The translations under genes and the position numbers were made by a program. From assembly GCF_051414115.1 (NCBI RefSeq), contig NZ_JBLKNZ010000001.1, positions 372,001 through 436,000 on the forward strand: a stretch of DNA of 64,000 bases, given 5' to 3'. The notes under the pieces were generated by a model. That model ran no database searches. It saw nothing but the letters and a program-made list of their open reading frames with translations, and was not told the DNA's origin. Shown one piece after another: positions 41,969 through 50,565 of this stretch; position 1 is the first letter of the stretch, and every line of letters starts with the position of its first letter. The stretch comes from Halovenus marina (GTDB taxonomy: Archaea; Halobacteriota; Halobacteria; Halobacteriales; Haloarculaceae).

Positions 41969-42436
41969 TCAGTCGGCGCCGTCAAGTCTTCGCTCGAAGA
42001 TGATCCCGTCCCCGTCCTCGAACTGGTCGGGCGCACGATCGACGGCCGCGAAGCCGTGGCGCTGATAAAACCGGTGGACACGCTCGTCTGCCGCGTGAGC
42101 GGTGAGTCGCACGTGTGTGTATCCCTCCTGTGCGAGGTCCTCGCAGACGGCTTCGAGCAGTGTCGACCCGTACCCCTCGTTCTGTCGGTCGGGGGAAACG
42201 GCGAGTTCGGGCAGATAGGCCGTCTCACCGCCCGGGATGTAGACCACGTAGCCGACCGGTTTGCACCGGGACCGCTCGACAGTAGCCTGGCGCTTCTCTG
42301 CTGTGATGACGACACACGATAAGATCCCCTCGACCGCCGCTGGTAGGAGTTCTGGCCACGGCTCTGCGAGTGCCGTTTGCTGGATCTCCCGCAGCACGTC
42401 CATATCTTCGGGCCGTGCGGGTCGAACAGGGCTCAT
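41969..42436 (-). CDS. GNAT family N-acetyltransferase
   Basis: 155 residues from MSPVRPARPEDMDVLREI; the longer frame upstream lies inside the DUF92 gene. The acetyl-CoA motif A is present as LAVSPDRQNEGYGSTLLEAV (Q/R-x-x-G-x-G/A), followed by VRLTAHAADERVHRFYQRHG-F, typical of RimI-like enzymes. The acceptor (protein N-terminus or small molecule) is unknown. Its ATG overlaps the TGA of the DUF92 gene by 4 bp, so it is co-translated with it. Confidence 0.88.
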   Translation of the reverse strand: MSPVRPARPEDMDVLREIQQTALAEPWPELLPAAVEGILSCVVITAEKRQATVERSRCKPVGYVVYIPGGETAYLPELAVSPDRQNEGYGSTLLEAVCEDLAQEGYTHVRLTAHAADERVHRFYQRHGFAAVDRAPDQFEDGDGIIFERRLDGAD

Positions 42437-43773
42437 AGGGCGAACCCGAAGGCGACGGCGACGGCCCCCCCGAAGAGCGCTGCCGCGAGCGTCGCCAGGA
42501 AGTTCACGCCCTGATTGCCGACGTAGCGTCCCTCGATGAGCGCGCCGAGCAGGCTGTCGACGGTCATCCCGACCGCACCTGCGGCGACGATGGCCGCGGC
42601 CGGAACCGTCGTCACGCCGCCGAATCCGACGAACGCAATCGCGGCGATGAGGGTAGCGCCCACCAGCCCGGCGAGTTCGCCCTGCCACGTGACTGCGCCG
42701 TCGGTCCCCGGTTCGACGACATCGAGTGAGACGATCAGACGCGGATTGTCGTAGAGACCACCGATCTCACTGGAGAGTGTATCCGCGAGTGCGGTACTGA
42801 CAGCGCCAGCGAACGCAAAGAAAAAGACTGCCTCAGAGAGCCCAGCAATCGGACTGGCGGCGGCAGCGAGCACTGCGACGAGCGCGACGAGGGAGTTTGC
42901 GAGCACGTTGCCGGACCCTCGCGCCCCTTCGTTTTCCTGCGCGATCCCTCGGTCCAGCTTCTGGTCGTACCGGAACTTCGAGGAGAGACCGCCGATCCCG
43001 AAGAAGGCGATCAGCATGGCGAACCAGCCGTAATCGCCCAAGACGATGGTCAGCAGGCCGAGCAGGACGCCGGTGATCATCCCCGGCAGCGAGGCGGTAT
43101 CGAGCGCGAAGGAGGCGTAGCCGAGCACGGCCGTCACGACGAGCGCAACGGCGATCTGTTGGGTCGAGATGTCGAGCGGAAAGCCAGCGATGAGCCACAG
43201 CACCAGCGCGACGACGACGAGCACGAGCGCGTCGTCGTGTTTGAAAAACGTCTCGCGGAGCAGGGCGGCGATGAGACTCCCACTCGCCCCGAGAAAGGCC
43301 ACTGTCTGCCACGCGACGCTCATCCCGCCGAGTTCGATTGCGAGCAGTTGGCCGCCGGTTCCGAGGAGAAAGCCACCGAGGACGAACCCGCCCGCTGCGA
43401 CGACGCGCTCGTGGGTCACCGTGCGAACCAGATGGCCGGTCAGATTGCCGAAGGTGAGCAAAAAGACCGTCCCGACGTAGACGTGAGTCGGCATCCCAAA
43501 CTCGACGGTGAAGATGGCGAGTCCGGCGGCGGTGAGTGCGAACCCGGCAAGCCCGTAGAGTTTGCCGTGGCGACGGTCACCCGGTCGAGCGAACAACTCG
43601 AACAGGACGTTCTGTGACCGCACGGTGAGTGCGAACATCGCGACGACGAGAAACGGGCCGATAGCGACGACTGTCGCCAGCGCTGGGTCCTCGTTTTGGC
43701 CGATGAGTGGGATCACGAGCGCGAGCGTACCGACGAGCGCGAAGGCGACTGCACGCCGGACGGGAGATGTCAC
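42433..43773 (-). CDS. DUF92 family integral membrane protein
   Basis: 446 residues from a GTG at 43773 (reading MTSPVRRAVAFALVG); upstream codons overlap the UppS-like gene. About 12 helices are predicted, with the DUF92 C-terminal half carrying the hallmark FFFAFAGAVSTALADTLSSE and the GKFRYDQK-like loop (GGLSSKFRYDQKLDRG). Eukaryotic and cyanobacterial homologues include phytyl-phosphate kinase (VTE6), so an isoprenoid-phosphate kinase role is possible in archaea; its neighbour on the other strand is an isoprenyl-diphosphate-synthase homologue, which supports an isoprenoid link (inference). It overlaps the GNAT gene by 4 bp. Confidence 0.8.
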   Translation of the reverse strand: MTSPVRRAVAFALVGTLALVIPLIGQNEDPALATVVAIGPFLVVAMFALTVRSQNVLFELFARPGDRRHGKLYGLAGFALTAAGLAIFTVEFGMPTHVYVGTVFLLTFGNLTGHLVRTVTHERVVAAGGFVLGGFLLGTGGQLLAIELGGMSVAWQTVAFLGASGSLIAALLRETFFKHDDALVLVVVALVLWLIAGFPLDISTQQIAVALVVTAVLGYASFALDTASLPGMITGVLLGLLTIVLGDYGWFAMLIAFFGIGGLSSKFRYDQKLDRGIAQENEGARGSGNVLANSLVALVAVLAAAASPIAGLSEAVFFFAFAGAVSTALADTLSSEIGGLYDNPRLIVSLDVVEPGTDGAVTWQGELAGLVGATLIAAIAFVGFGGVTTVPAAAIVAAGAVGMTVDSLLGALIEGRYVGNQGVNFLATLAAALFGGAVAVAFGFAL

Positions 43774-43884
43774 TATCGGCGGTATAGCCGACCAGTACTT
43801 ACCATTTCCGGACTGGCCGACGAAGATGTCGGCAGACAAATAGCATATCGACGTGCATTTACTCCAGAATCGGTAACGGAGACT

Positions 43885-44493
43885 GTGGGCCTGTACGATA
43901 CGTATCTCGCCACCCGTCTCCGCCTGTCCGACGCCGCTCTCCCCGAGACAGTGGCAGTTGTCATCACCGAACGGGACCTGCTGGAGGCGGGCGCGTACGA
44001 CCGCCTCGCCTCGTTCTTTCGGTGGGCCTTCGAGTTCGACGCAACCCAGGTCGTCGTGTACGTGAGCGTGCTCGACCGGGAGGTCATCCCGACGCTCGAA
44101 GCCCAACTCGAATCCGTCGATACGCCCCGACCGATCGCAGTTCGGTCCCCGGAGGACGACAGCCGTGCGGACGCTCCCATCCAGGTGAGCATCGGCCTCG
44201 GCGGCAAACACGAGTTCGCAGCGGCAGTGCAGGACATCGCACACGATGTCGAAGCGGGCGTGCTCGACGCCGAGACGGTCACCGAGGAGGACATCGAGCG
44301 CCGTCTCATCTTCCCGGGCGCGCCGGATCTGGTGATCAAGACTGGGGCCGAACGCCTCTCGGATTTCATGATCTGGCAGTCGGTGTACTCCGAACTGTAC
44401 TTCACCGACGTGAACTGGCGGAACCTCCGTCGACGCGATTACCTCCGCGCGCTTCGGGAGTACCAGGACCGAAAGCGCCGCTACGGGGAGTGA
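43885..44493 (+). CDS. Undecaprenyl diphosphate synthase (UppS)-like protein lacking the N-terminal catalytic motif
   Basis: 202 residues from a GTG at 43885 (VGLYDTYLATRL). The second half is clearly cis-prenyltransferase: IGLGGKHEFAAAVQDIA, DLVIKTGAERLSDFMIWQSV with the conserved Arg-Leu-Ser, then YSELYFTDVNWRN and the ending YQDRKRRYG. The N-terminal MDGNxRWA motif with the catalytic Asp is missing and replaced by VITERDLLEAGAYDRL. It may be a regulatory partner of a full cis-prenyltransferase, as NgBR/Nus1 is in eukaryotes (inference). It is divergent from the DUF92 gene with a 111-bp gap. Confidence 0.8.
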   Translation: MGLYDTYLATRLRLSDAALPETVAVVITERDLLEAGAYDRLASFFRWAFEFDATQVVVYVSVLDREVIPTLEAQLESVDTPRPIAVRSPEDDSRADAPIQVSIGLGGKHEFAAAVQDIAHDVEAGVLDAETVTEEDIERRLIFPGAPDLVIKTGAERLSDFMIWQSVYSELYFTDVNWRNLRRRDYLRALREYQDRKRRYGE

Positions 44494-44557
44494 CCGACCG
44501 ACGGGCATCGCTGCTCGCCCGTCTCTACCAGCTGTGTGTGCCATGGTACCAGTCGTT

Positions 44558-44578
44558 GCGAGTTTTGCCGTAACTCGC
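44558..44578. promoter_or_regulatory. Candidate operator upstream of metY
   Basis: GCGAGTT, TTGCCGT, AACTCGC is a perfect 7-bp dyad with a 7-bp spacer. It ends 2 bp before the TATA-like box, over the expected TFB site, so a bound repressor would block initiation. Confidence 0.45.
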
Positions 44579-44580
44579 GG

Positions 44581-44586
44581 TTATAG
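44581..44586 (+). promoter_or_regulatory. TATA-like box of metY
   Basis: TTATAG ends 27 nt before the ATG at 44614, in the leaderless range. A second AT-rich box (ATATATAA, about 44597) is too close to the start. Confidence 0.45.
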
Positions 44587-44613
44587 ATGCCTGGAGATAT
44601 ATAACTTACAAAC

Positions 44614-45915
44614 ATGACCAGAGAGACGCCGGACGAGCGTGGCTTCGGGACACGCTGTGTCCACGCGGGACAGGAGGAGCCTGATCCGACGACAGGAGCG
44701 CGCGCGCCGCCGATCTATCAGACCTCTTCGTACGTGTTCGACGACGCGGACCACGCCGCGGACCTGTACGCGCTGGAGGCCGAGGACAACGTCTACTCGC
44801 GATTCGACAATCCGACGGTGTCGATGCTCGAACAGCGACTCGCGAGTCTGGAGGGGGCGAGCGCAGCGGTGGCGACCGGGTCGGGGATGGCAGCGCTCGA
44901 CGCGGCCACCTCGATTCTCGCCGCCTCGGGGGACAACATCGTCTCTGCGGCCTCGATTTACGGCGGGACCCACTCCTACTTCACTAAGATGGCGACCCGT
45001 CGCGGTGTCGAACCGCGCTTCGTCGACACGCTCGACCCCGACGCGTACGCCGACGCTATCGACGACGACACCGCCTACGTCCACTGTGAGACCATCGGCA
45101 ACCCGTCGCTCGTCACACCCGACTTCGAGGCCATCGCGACGGTTGCTCACGACCGCGGCGTCCCGCTGTTCGTCGACAACACCTTCGCCACACCAGCGCT
45201 GTGTCGCCCGCTCGAACACGGGGCCGACCTCGTCTGGGAGTCGACCACCAAGTGGATCCACGGGTCGGGGACGACCGTCGGCGGGGTCCTCGCCGCGGGC
45301 GGGTCTTTCCCGTGGGACGAGTACCCCGAGAAGTATCCCGAAATCGGTGGCGAGAACCCGGCGTTCGGGGGGAACTTCGTCGAGCGGTTCGGCGACCGAG
45401 CGTTTGCCGTCGCGGCCCGCCACCGGGCGCTTCGCAGTCTCGGGGACGGACAGAAGCCATTCGACGCGTGGGTGACGATGCAGGGCGCGGAGACGCTGTC
45501 GGTGCGGATGGAACGCCACTGCGAGAACGCCCTCTCCGTCGCCGACTTTCTCGCCGACCACCCACAGGTCTCGTGGGTCAACTACCCCGGACTGGCTAGC
45601 CACGAGACACACGACAACGCCAGCGAGTACCTCGATTGCGGCTTCGGGGGGATGGTGACTTTCGAACTCGAATCGGGCTTCGAGGGCGGGAAACGCCTCT
45701 GTGAGGAGACCGACATCGCGCAGTTTCTCGCGAACATCGGCGACGCCAAGACCCTGATCACCCATCCGGCGAGCACCACGCACGCGCAACTCTCCGAGGA
45801 GGAACAGCGCGCTTCCGGTGTGACTCCGGGGTTGATCCGCCTCTCGGTCGGCATCGAGGACGAGGCTGATATCGTCGCTGACTTAGAGAGTGCTATCGAC
45901 GAGGTGAACCCATGA
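44614..45915 (+). CDS. metY: O-acetylhomoserine sulfhydrylase (MetY), Cys/Met metabolism PLP enzyme
   Basis: 433 residues, the length typical of MetY rather than the roughly 390 of cystathionine enzymes. Features are GFGTRCVHAGQEEPDPTTGA, YSRFDNPTVSMLEQRLASLE, ATGSGMAALDAATSILA and the PLP Lys213 in STTKWIHGSGT. It makes homocysteine (or methionine) from O-acetylhomoserine and sulfide. The partner MetX gene follows in the same operon. The ATG of a 13-residue minicistron overlaps its stop. Confidence 0.95.
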   Translation: MTRETPDERGFGTRCVHAGQEEPDPTTGARAPPIYQTSSYVFDDADHAADLYALEAEDNVYSRFDNPTVSMLEQRLASLEGASAAVATGSGMAALDAATSILAASGDNIVSAASIYGGTHSYFTKMATRRGVEPRFVDTLDPDAYADAIDDDTAYVHCETIGNPSLVTPDFEAIATVAHDRGVPLFVDNTFATPALCRPLEHGADLVWESTTKWIHGSGTTVGGVLAAGGSFPWDEYPEKYPEIGGENPAFGGNFVERFGDRAFAVAARHRALRSLGDGQKPFDAWVTMQGAETLSVRMERHCENALSVADFLADHPQVSWVNYPGLASHETHDNASEYLDCGFGGMVTFELESGFEGGKRLCEETDIAQFLANIGDAKTLITHPASTTHAQLSEEEQRASGVTPGLIRLSVGIEDEADIVADLESAIDEVNP

Positions 45916-45953
45916 CGAACCGGGAGACCCAACTCGAGGAGGTGAGTCCATGA
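45912..45953 (+). CDS. 13-residue minicistron linking metY and metX through two ATGA overlaps
   Basis: ATG 45912 overlaps the metY stop (45913-45915), and the TGA (45951-45953) overlaps the metX ATG (45950-45952). The peptide is MTNRETQLEEVSP. Its last codons copy the end of metY: GAGGTGAACCCATGA at the metY end and GAGGTGAGTCCATGA at its own end. It contains the metX ribosome site. It may be a by-product of a short duplication that preserved translational coupling. Confidence 0.45.
   Translation: MTNRETQLEEVSP
45938..45945 (+). promoter_or_regulatory. Strong ribosome-binding site of metX
   Basis: GGAGGTGA is a full match to the haloarchaeal 16S rRNA tail, 4 nt before the ATG at 45950. This internal gene uses Shine-Dalgarno initiation while the first gene of the operon appears leaderless. 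Confidence 0.7.
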
Positions 45954-47155
45954 AGGTCGAACACGACACCATCTCGCTGGGAGCCTTCGAGTTCGAGTGC
46001 GGCGAGTCGATCCCGGAACTCGACGTCGCCTACGAGGCCTACGGTGAGTTCACCGGCGAGAACGCGGTTCTGGTCTGTCACGCGCTGACCGGTAGCGCCC
46101 ACGTCGCCGGACACGACCGCGGCGAGGGCACTGCCGGACAGGCCCGCGCGTGGTGGGACGACATCGTCGGCCCCGGCAAGGCAATCGACACCACCGAGTA
46201 CTACGTCGTCTGCGTGAACGTGCCCGGGTCCTGCTACGGGACGACCGGCCCGAACTCCACGAACCCCGAGACCGGCGACCCCTACGGGACGGACTTCCCC
46301 GCCGTGACCGTCACCGACTGGACAGAGGTCCAGCGACTCCTGCTCGACGAACTCGGCGTCCCGCATCTGCGCGCGGTCGTCGGGGGCAGCGTCGGCGGCA
46401 TGAACGCTCTGGAGTGGGCGAAGCGCCACCCCGACCACGTGGAGACGATCATCCCCATCGCCGCCGCGGCGCGGCTCGACCCGCAGTGTCTCGCGCTCGA
46501 TGGGATCGCTCGCCGTGCGATCACGACCGACCCCAACTGGCAGGGCGGCCACTACTACGGCGACGACCACCCTGACGACGGACTCGGTATCGCCAGACAG
46601 ATCGGTCACGTCATGTATCTCTCCAAGGAGTCGATGGAACGGCGCTTCGGCCGCCGTGCTGCTGGCCGGGACGCGACCCGTTCGTTCCCCGCCGACAGAG
46701 CGGCCAACTTCTTTCCCTACCGGGACGTGGAGTCGTATCTAGACTATCAGGCCGAGAAGTTCGTCGAGCGCTTCGACGCCAACACCTATCTGTATCTGAC
46801 GCGAGCGATGGACAACTACGACCTCTCGCAGGGCTTCGAGGACGACGCCGACGCGCTCGCGGCCTTCGATGGCGAAGCCCTCGTCATGTCCTTCACCGCT
46901 GACTGGCATTTCACCACTGCCCAGGCAGAGTCACTTGCCGAGTCGATGCGTGCGGCCGACGTGCAGGTCGCCCACCACGTCGTCGAATCCGACCACGGCC
47001 ACGATGCGTTTCTTGTCGAACCGGACAACGTTGGCCCGCCGCTGTCGGACTTCCTCGCCGACGGCGTCGATGGCACCGCAGTCACCGACACAGACGAGGA
47101 TTTCGAGCCCGAAAGTGAGTTCGCGCCGGTCCACACGAGCCTCTTTTCGAGCTGA
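45950..47155 (+). CDS. metX: Homoserine O-acetyltransferase
   Basis: 401 residues, alpha/beta-hydrolase fold. The nucleophile Ser147 is in VVGGSVGGMNALEW. The oxyanion/acyl segment LVCHALTGSAHVAG, NVPGSCYGTTGP and the C-terminal catalytic Asp and His (SFTADWHFTT and ESDHGHDAFL) are all present. It acetylates homoserine with acetyl-CoA, giving the substrate of MetY. The last about 30 residues form an acidic extension. It is translationally coupled to metY through the minicistron. Confidence 0.95.
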   Translation: MKVEHDTISLGAFEFECGESIPELDVAYEAYGEFTGENAVLVCHALTGSAHVAGHDRGEGTAGQARAWWDDIVGPGKAIDTTEYYVVCVNVPGSCYGTTGPNSTNPETGDPYGTDFPAVTVTDWTEVQRLLLDELGVPHLRAVVGGSVGGMNALEWAKRHPDHVETIIPIAAAARLDPQCLALDGIARRAITTDPNWQGGHYYGDDHPDDGLGIARQIGHVMYLSKESMERRFGRRAAGRDATRSFPADRAANFFPYRDVESYLDYQAEKFVERFDANTYLYLTRAMDNYDLSQGFEDDADALAAFDGEALVMSFTADWHFTTAQAESLAESMRAADVQVAHHVVESDHGHDAFLVEPDNVGPPLSDFLADGVDGTAVTDTDEDFEPESEFAPVHTSLFSS

Positions 47156-47236
47156 ACTGTGGGTAGACACTCCTATCGGCCTGTGTGGTATTCTGTAGCG
47201 CACATTTATGTTAGTCTGACTCGAAGATAGATTGAT

Positions 47237-47527
47237 ATGAGCGAACAACAGCCAGACGACCGACTCGACCTCGGTCAGACCGTATACGACGCGGACGGCA
47301 CGGAACTCGGGACAGTCAGAGGCTTCGACCAGAACGGCTTCTACGTCTCCGCGACGACGGAGGCAGCAGTGATGCCGTCGGTCGATTCGGCGGGATCGAA
47401 ATCGGCGGAGGCGCTGATGTGGCGCTGCTGGGAGTGTGGCGAGATGGGGCAACTCTCGGAGATGCCCGAATCCTGTCCCACCTGTGGCGCGCCGAAAGAG
47501 GAGATCTACTACTGGCAGGAGGACTGA
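47237..47527 (+). CDS. DUF7130 family rubredoxin-like zinc or iron protein
   Basis: 96 residues. The N-terminal half is a PRC-barrel-like strand pattern (GQTVYDADGTELGTVRGFDQ). The C-terminal half has CWEC (Cys64, Cys67) and CPTC (Cys80, Cys83), a rubredoxin/zinc-ribbon knuckle pair, and ends YYWQED. It matches small haloarchaeal proteins annotated as DUF7130 rubredoxin-like. Iron binding and electron transfer, or a structural zinc, are both possible. A CATTTATG box about 25 nt upstream suggests a leaderless mRNA. Confidence 0.8.
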   Translation: MSEQQPDDRLDLGQTVYDADGTELGTVRGFDQNGFYVSATTEAAVMPSVDSAGSKSAEALMWRCWECGEMGQLSEMPESCPTCGAPKEEIYYWQED

Positions 47528-47555
47528 TCTCGCTGGGAACCGGCACGCTTGACCG

Positions 47556-47999
47556 TCAGTTCTGCGCGTCCGTGAGTTCTCGGTGAATCGCTCGCAGACC
47601 CAGTTCGTAACTGGTCGCGCCGAATCCTGAAATCTGCCCGACACACACTGGTGCAATAACTGACCGGCCGCGCCACTCCAGTTCCTCGCCGCGACTGTCG
47701 ATGTTCGAGATGTGGGCCTCCACGACCGGATAGTCGACGCGGCTGACGGCGTCCCGTAGCGCGGCGGCGTAGTGAGTCAGTCCTGCGGGATTCAACACGA
47801 CACCATCCGCGTCCGTGTCGTGAATCCAGTCGATCAGGTCGCCCTCGTGGTTCGTCTGCTGTAGCTTCCAGTCGACGGCAAGCTCGTCTGCTGTGTGTTC
47901 GATCGTCTCTCGGATCGCCTCGTTTGTCGTCGCGTAGTACTCGTCCGAGCGAGCACCGATGTCGTCCAGATTCGGGCCGTTGTAGATGTCGATTCGCAT
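47556..47999 (-). CDS. Type II 3-dehydroquinate dehydratase-like protein (AroQ)
   Basis: 147 residues from MRIDIYNGPN, the standard AroQ length. Active-site residues by comparison with known enzymes are kept: NGPNL near the start, Arg17, Tyr21/22, Asn70, His76, His96 in VEAHISN, and Arg110/112; GFGATSYELGL is the C-terminal motif. AroQ dehydrates 3-dehydroquinate in the shikimate or quinate route. Haloarchaea normally use type I (AroD) for synthesis, so this may serve catabolism or a different substrate. The loop NPAGLTH differs slightly from the usual NPGAYTH. Confidence 0.8.
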   Translation of the reverse strand: MRIDIYNGPNLDDIGARSDEYYATTNEAIRETIEHTADELAVDWKLQQTNHEGDLIDWIHDTDADGVVLNPAGLTHYAAALRDAVSRVDYPVVEAHISNIDSRGEELEWRGRSVIAPVCVGQISGFGATSYELGLRAIHRELTDAQN

Positions 48000-48082
48000 C
48001 CTGTCGGGGCTTCCGTCCACGCCGGATTAACAGTTTGCACAGAAGGAGACAGCTATACTTACACGGAGACTGAAATCGCGGT

Positions 48083-48970
48083 ATGGACATCTGCGTGTTC
48101 GGGGCGGGCAGTCTCGGAAGCCTGCTCGGAGGACTGCTCGCGCGCGAACACGACGTGACGCTGGTCGGACGTGACCCCCACGTCGCGGCTATCGAGCGTG
48201 ACGGACTCCGCGTGACGGGCGCGTTCGACCTGAAACGGGCCCCCGAAGCGGCCACCGAACCGCGGTCGGCAGACCTCGCTGTCGTCGCTGTCAAGGCCTA
48301 CGACACCCCCGAGGCCGCACGGGCGCTCTCGACGTTCGAGTACGACGCCGTCCTGTCGGTCCAGAACGGGATGGGAAACGAGGCGACGCTCGCGGCGGGA
48401 CTCTCGTGTCCCGTGCTCGCTGGCACTTGCACCTACGGTGCGCGACTGAGCAACCCCGGCGTCGTCGAGTGTACCGGCGTCGGCACGGTGACACTCGGAC
48501 CCCGAGTGGGCGGCGACTCAGCGGTCGCAACCCGCGTCGGGCAGGCCTTCGAGCAGGCAGGGATCGATACCGTCGTCGCTGACGACATGCCCCGCCGTCT
48601 CTGGGAGAAACTCGCCGTCAACGCCGCGATCAACCCCACGACTGCGCTCGCTCGCGTCGAAAATAGGGCGACACGTGAGGCCCCACTCCGCGAGACTGCC
48701 ACGGCCGTCGCACACGAAACTGCCCGCGTCGCCGGACAGCAGGGGATCGACCTCGACCCGACCGAAACCGCTGACCGCGTCTTCGCTGTCGCTGATGCTA
48801 CCGCCGAGAATACGTCCTCGATGTTGCAGGACGTGCAGGCCGAGCGACGGACCGAAATCGACGCGATCAACGGCTATGTCGTCGAGCAGGCCGACCGGCT
48901 GGTTCCGGTCACCGAGACGCTCACGAGACTGGTCCGTGGCTGGGAGCGGGCGCGTGGGCTACGCGAGTGA
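48083..48970 (+). CDS. panE: 2-dehydropantoate 2-reductase (ketopantoate reductase) family
   Basis: 295 residues. N-terminal NAD(P) motif GAGSLGSLLGG (7-17); VQNGMGNEATLA; then the C-terminal helical domain with the catalytic Lys and Asn in WEKLAVNAAINPTTAL and the ending EIDAINGYVVEQ, all typical of ApbA/PanE. It reduces ketopantoate to pantoate with NADPH for coenzyme A. Haloarchaea use a pantoate kinase route after this step. A related reductase function cannot be excluded. Confidence 0.87.
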   Translation: MDICVFGAGSLGSLLGGLLAREHDVTLVGRDPHVAAIERDGLRVTGAFDLKRAPEAATEPRSADLAVVAVKAYDTPEAARALSTFEYDAVLSVQNGMGNEATLAAGLSCPVLAGTCTYGARLSNPGVVECTGVGTVTLGPRVGGDSAVATRVGQAFEQAGIDTVVADDMPRRLWEKLAVNAAINPTTALARVENRATREAPLRETATAVAHETARVAGQQGIDLDPTETADRVFAVADATAENTSSMLQDVQAERRTEIDAINGYVVEQADRLVPVTETLTRLVRGWERARGLRE

Positions 48971-49070
48971 GAGATGCGGCCGCCGAGCCAAGCGTCACAG
49001 TCGCTGAAAGCGAACCCAAGCAGGAAAGTACCCTCCCAGAGACAGCGAACACACACGAGGCCTTCGAGGA

Positions 49071-49649
49071 ATGACCACCGAACGAGAGAAGATGCGACGC
49101 GGGGAGCGATACGACCCGAGCGACCCCGAACTCACGGCCGACCGACGCGACGCACGCGAGATGCTGCGATCGTACAACCAGACAGCACCGGACGCGTCCG
49201 AAGACCGGTCACGACTCCTCGCTGAACTGTTTGGGTCTGTCGGCGGGGAGTGTCACATCGAACCCCCGTTTCGCTGTGACTACGGCTACAACATACATGT
49301 CGGCGACCACTTCTACGCCAACTTCGACTGTGTGCTGCTCGACGTGTGTCCAGTCCGGATCGGTGACCACTGTTCGCTCGGCCCGGGCGTCCATATCTAC
49401 ACCGCGACACACGCGCTCGACCCCGAGGTGCGGTCCGGACCACGAGAACATGGGATGCCCGTCGAGATCGGTGACCGGGTCTGGATCGGTGGTCGCGCGG
49501 TGGTCAATCCCGGAGTAGCGATCGGTGACGACGCGGTAGTCGCGTCGGGTGCGGTCGTGACAGCGGACGTTCCGGCGGGGACACTCGTCGGTGGGAATCC
49601 TGCCGAAGTGATCCGCGAGATAGAGACCGGACCGCAGTCAGAGCGCTAG
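49071..49649 (+). CDS. Sugar O-acetyltransferase, maltose/galactoside acetyltransferase type (LbH)
   Basis: 192 residues. An N-terminal Mac domain (EREKMRRGERYDPSDPELTA, LRSYNQT) precedes a left-handed beta-helix with IEPPFRCDYGYNIHVGDHFY and the catalytic His region FYANFDCVLLDVCPVRIGDH, then IGGRAVVNPGVAIGDDAVV. It transfers acetyl from acetyl-CoA to a sugar hydroxyl. Its stop overlaps that of the convergent NifU-like gene by 4 bp. Confidence 0.9.
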   Translation: MTTEREKMRRGERYDPSDPELTADRRDAREMLRSYNQTAPDASEDRSRLLAELFGSVGGECHIEPPFRCDYGYNIHVGDHFYANFDCVLLDVCPVRIGDHCSLGPGVHIYTATHALDPEVRSGPREHGMPVEIGDRVWIGGRAVVNPGVAIGDDAVVASGAVVTADVPAGTLVGGNPAEVIREIETGPQSER

Positions 49650-50020
49650 AACGGGGCCTGCGGGCCTTCGTCGTCGTCGGTTTCCTCGCCCATCTCACCG
49701 GGGAAGGATGGACTCATGCCGCCTTCGGCACCGCCAGCCATGCCTTCCTGTCCGCCCATCCCCGTCATGGCGTTGACCTGGTCGATTTCGGGGATCTCCT
49801 TGGTCATTCGGGTCTTGATCGCCTGAATCGTCATCGGTGAGATGCCACAGCCGGAACAGGCACCGCCAAGCTGGATGGTGACGCTGCCCTCCTCGCGGTT
49901 GAGGTCCTGGATTGCGGCGCTGCCGCCGTGCATCTGGATCTGCGGGAAGTTCCGGCGCAGGAAGTTCGTGATACGCTCGCGGAGTTCGTCGTCTGGGTCC
50001 TGTTCGGTGTCCGTGCTCAT
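49646..50020 (-). CDS. NifU C-terminal domain Fe-S scaffold protein
   Basis: 124 residues. The NifU-like domain spans about 10-85, with HGGSAAIQDL and the CSGCG pair (Cys55, Cys58) that holds a transferable Fe-S cluster. It ends with a Gly/Met-rich and acidic tail, unusual but common in haloarchaeal NifU proteins. It delivers clusters to apoproteins in the cytosol. Confidence 0.92.
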   Translation of the reverse strand: MSTDTEQDPDDELRERITNFLRRNFPQIQMHGGSAAIQDLNREEGSVTIQLGGACSGCGISPMTIQAIKTRMTKEIPEIDQVNAMTGMGGQEGMAGGAEGGMSPSFPGEMGEETDDDEGPQAPF

Positions 50021-50131
50021 CGTGTCCTGTTGTAGGCAGTCAGCGGGCTTAGGCTTTGGGTCTTTTCCCGGGCATGTTCGAACCCGCGCCCGAGCGCAGT
50101 CGCGGCGCTCAGCGAAGTACTGCCAGCAGTA

Positions 50132-50476
50132 TCAGCAGTACAGCCCTTGCGTGACGCTCACGGTTCCATTCCCGATCTCGACGAGTGCTGTCTTCTCGGG
50201 ACCCGGACCGATTCGGCAGGTAGCTCGCTCGCGACGCTGACTGTCCAACTCCACGATGACGTCGTATTCGCCCGGACCCAGTCGGTCGACTTCGCATTCG
50301 GTCTTGCCCGGCGTGAGCGCGTACCTGCTCGCGAAGACGATGCCGTCGCCGTCGCGAACCCGAACGGTCAGGTGGTTGGTCCGGGTCGTGTCGAAGTTGC
50401 GAATGAACAGATCCGCACTCGCTACTGCGGTCGGTTCCTGTCTCGCTGTCGCGTCGGTCAGGTGTCCGTCGGTCAT
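50132..50476 (-). CDS. Conserved haloarchaeal protein of unknown function
   Basis: 114 residues from MTDGHLTDAT (an ATG 9 codons upstream is possible). It is a beta-rich sequence (LFIRNFDTTRTNHLTVRVRD, PGEYDVIVELDSQRRERATC) that looks like an Ig-like or transthyretin-like sandwich. There is no signal peptide or membrane segment. I do not recognise a named family. The composition is normal for the genome, so a real gene is likely. Confidence 0.6.
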   Translation of the reverse strand: MTDGHLTDATARQEPTAVASADLFIRNFDTTRTNHLTVRVRDGDGIVFASRYALTPGKTECEVDRLGPGEYDVIVELDSQRRERATCRIGPGPEKTALVEIGNGTVSVTQGLYC

Positions 50477-50565
50477 ATGAACGACTTCGCGGGGAATCGC
50501 CATATCAATAGCCCAGACTCAAATCCCCGTTTGACCCACGGCAGGGAGACTGATCGTGGAGCAAT

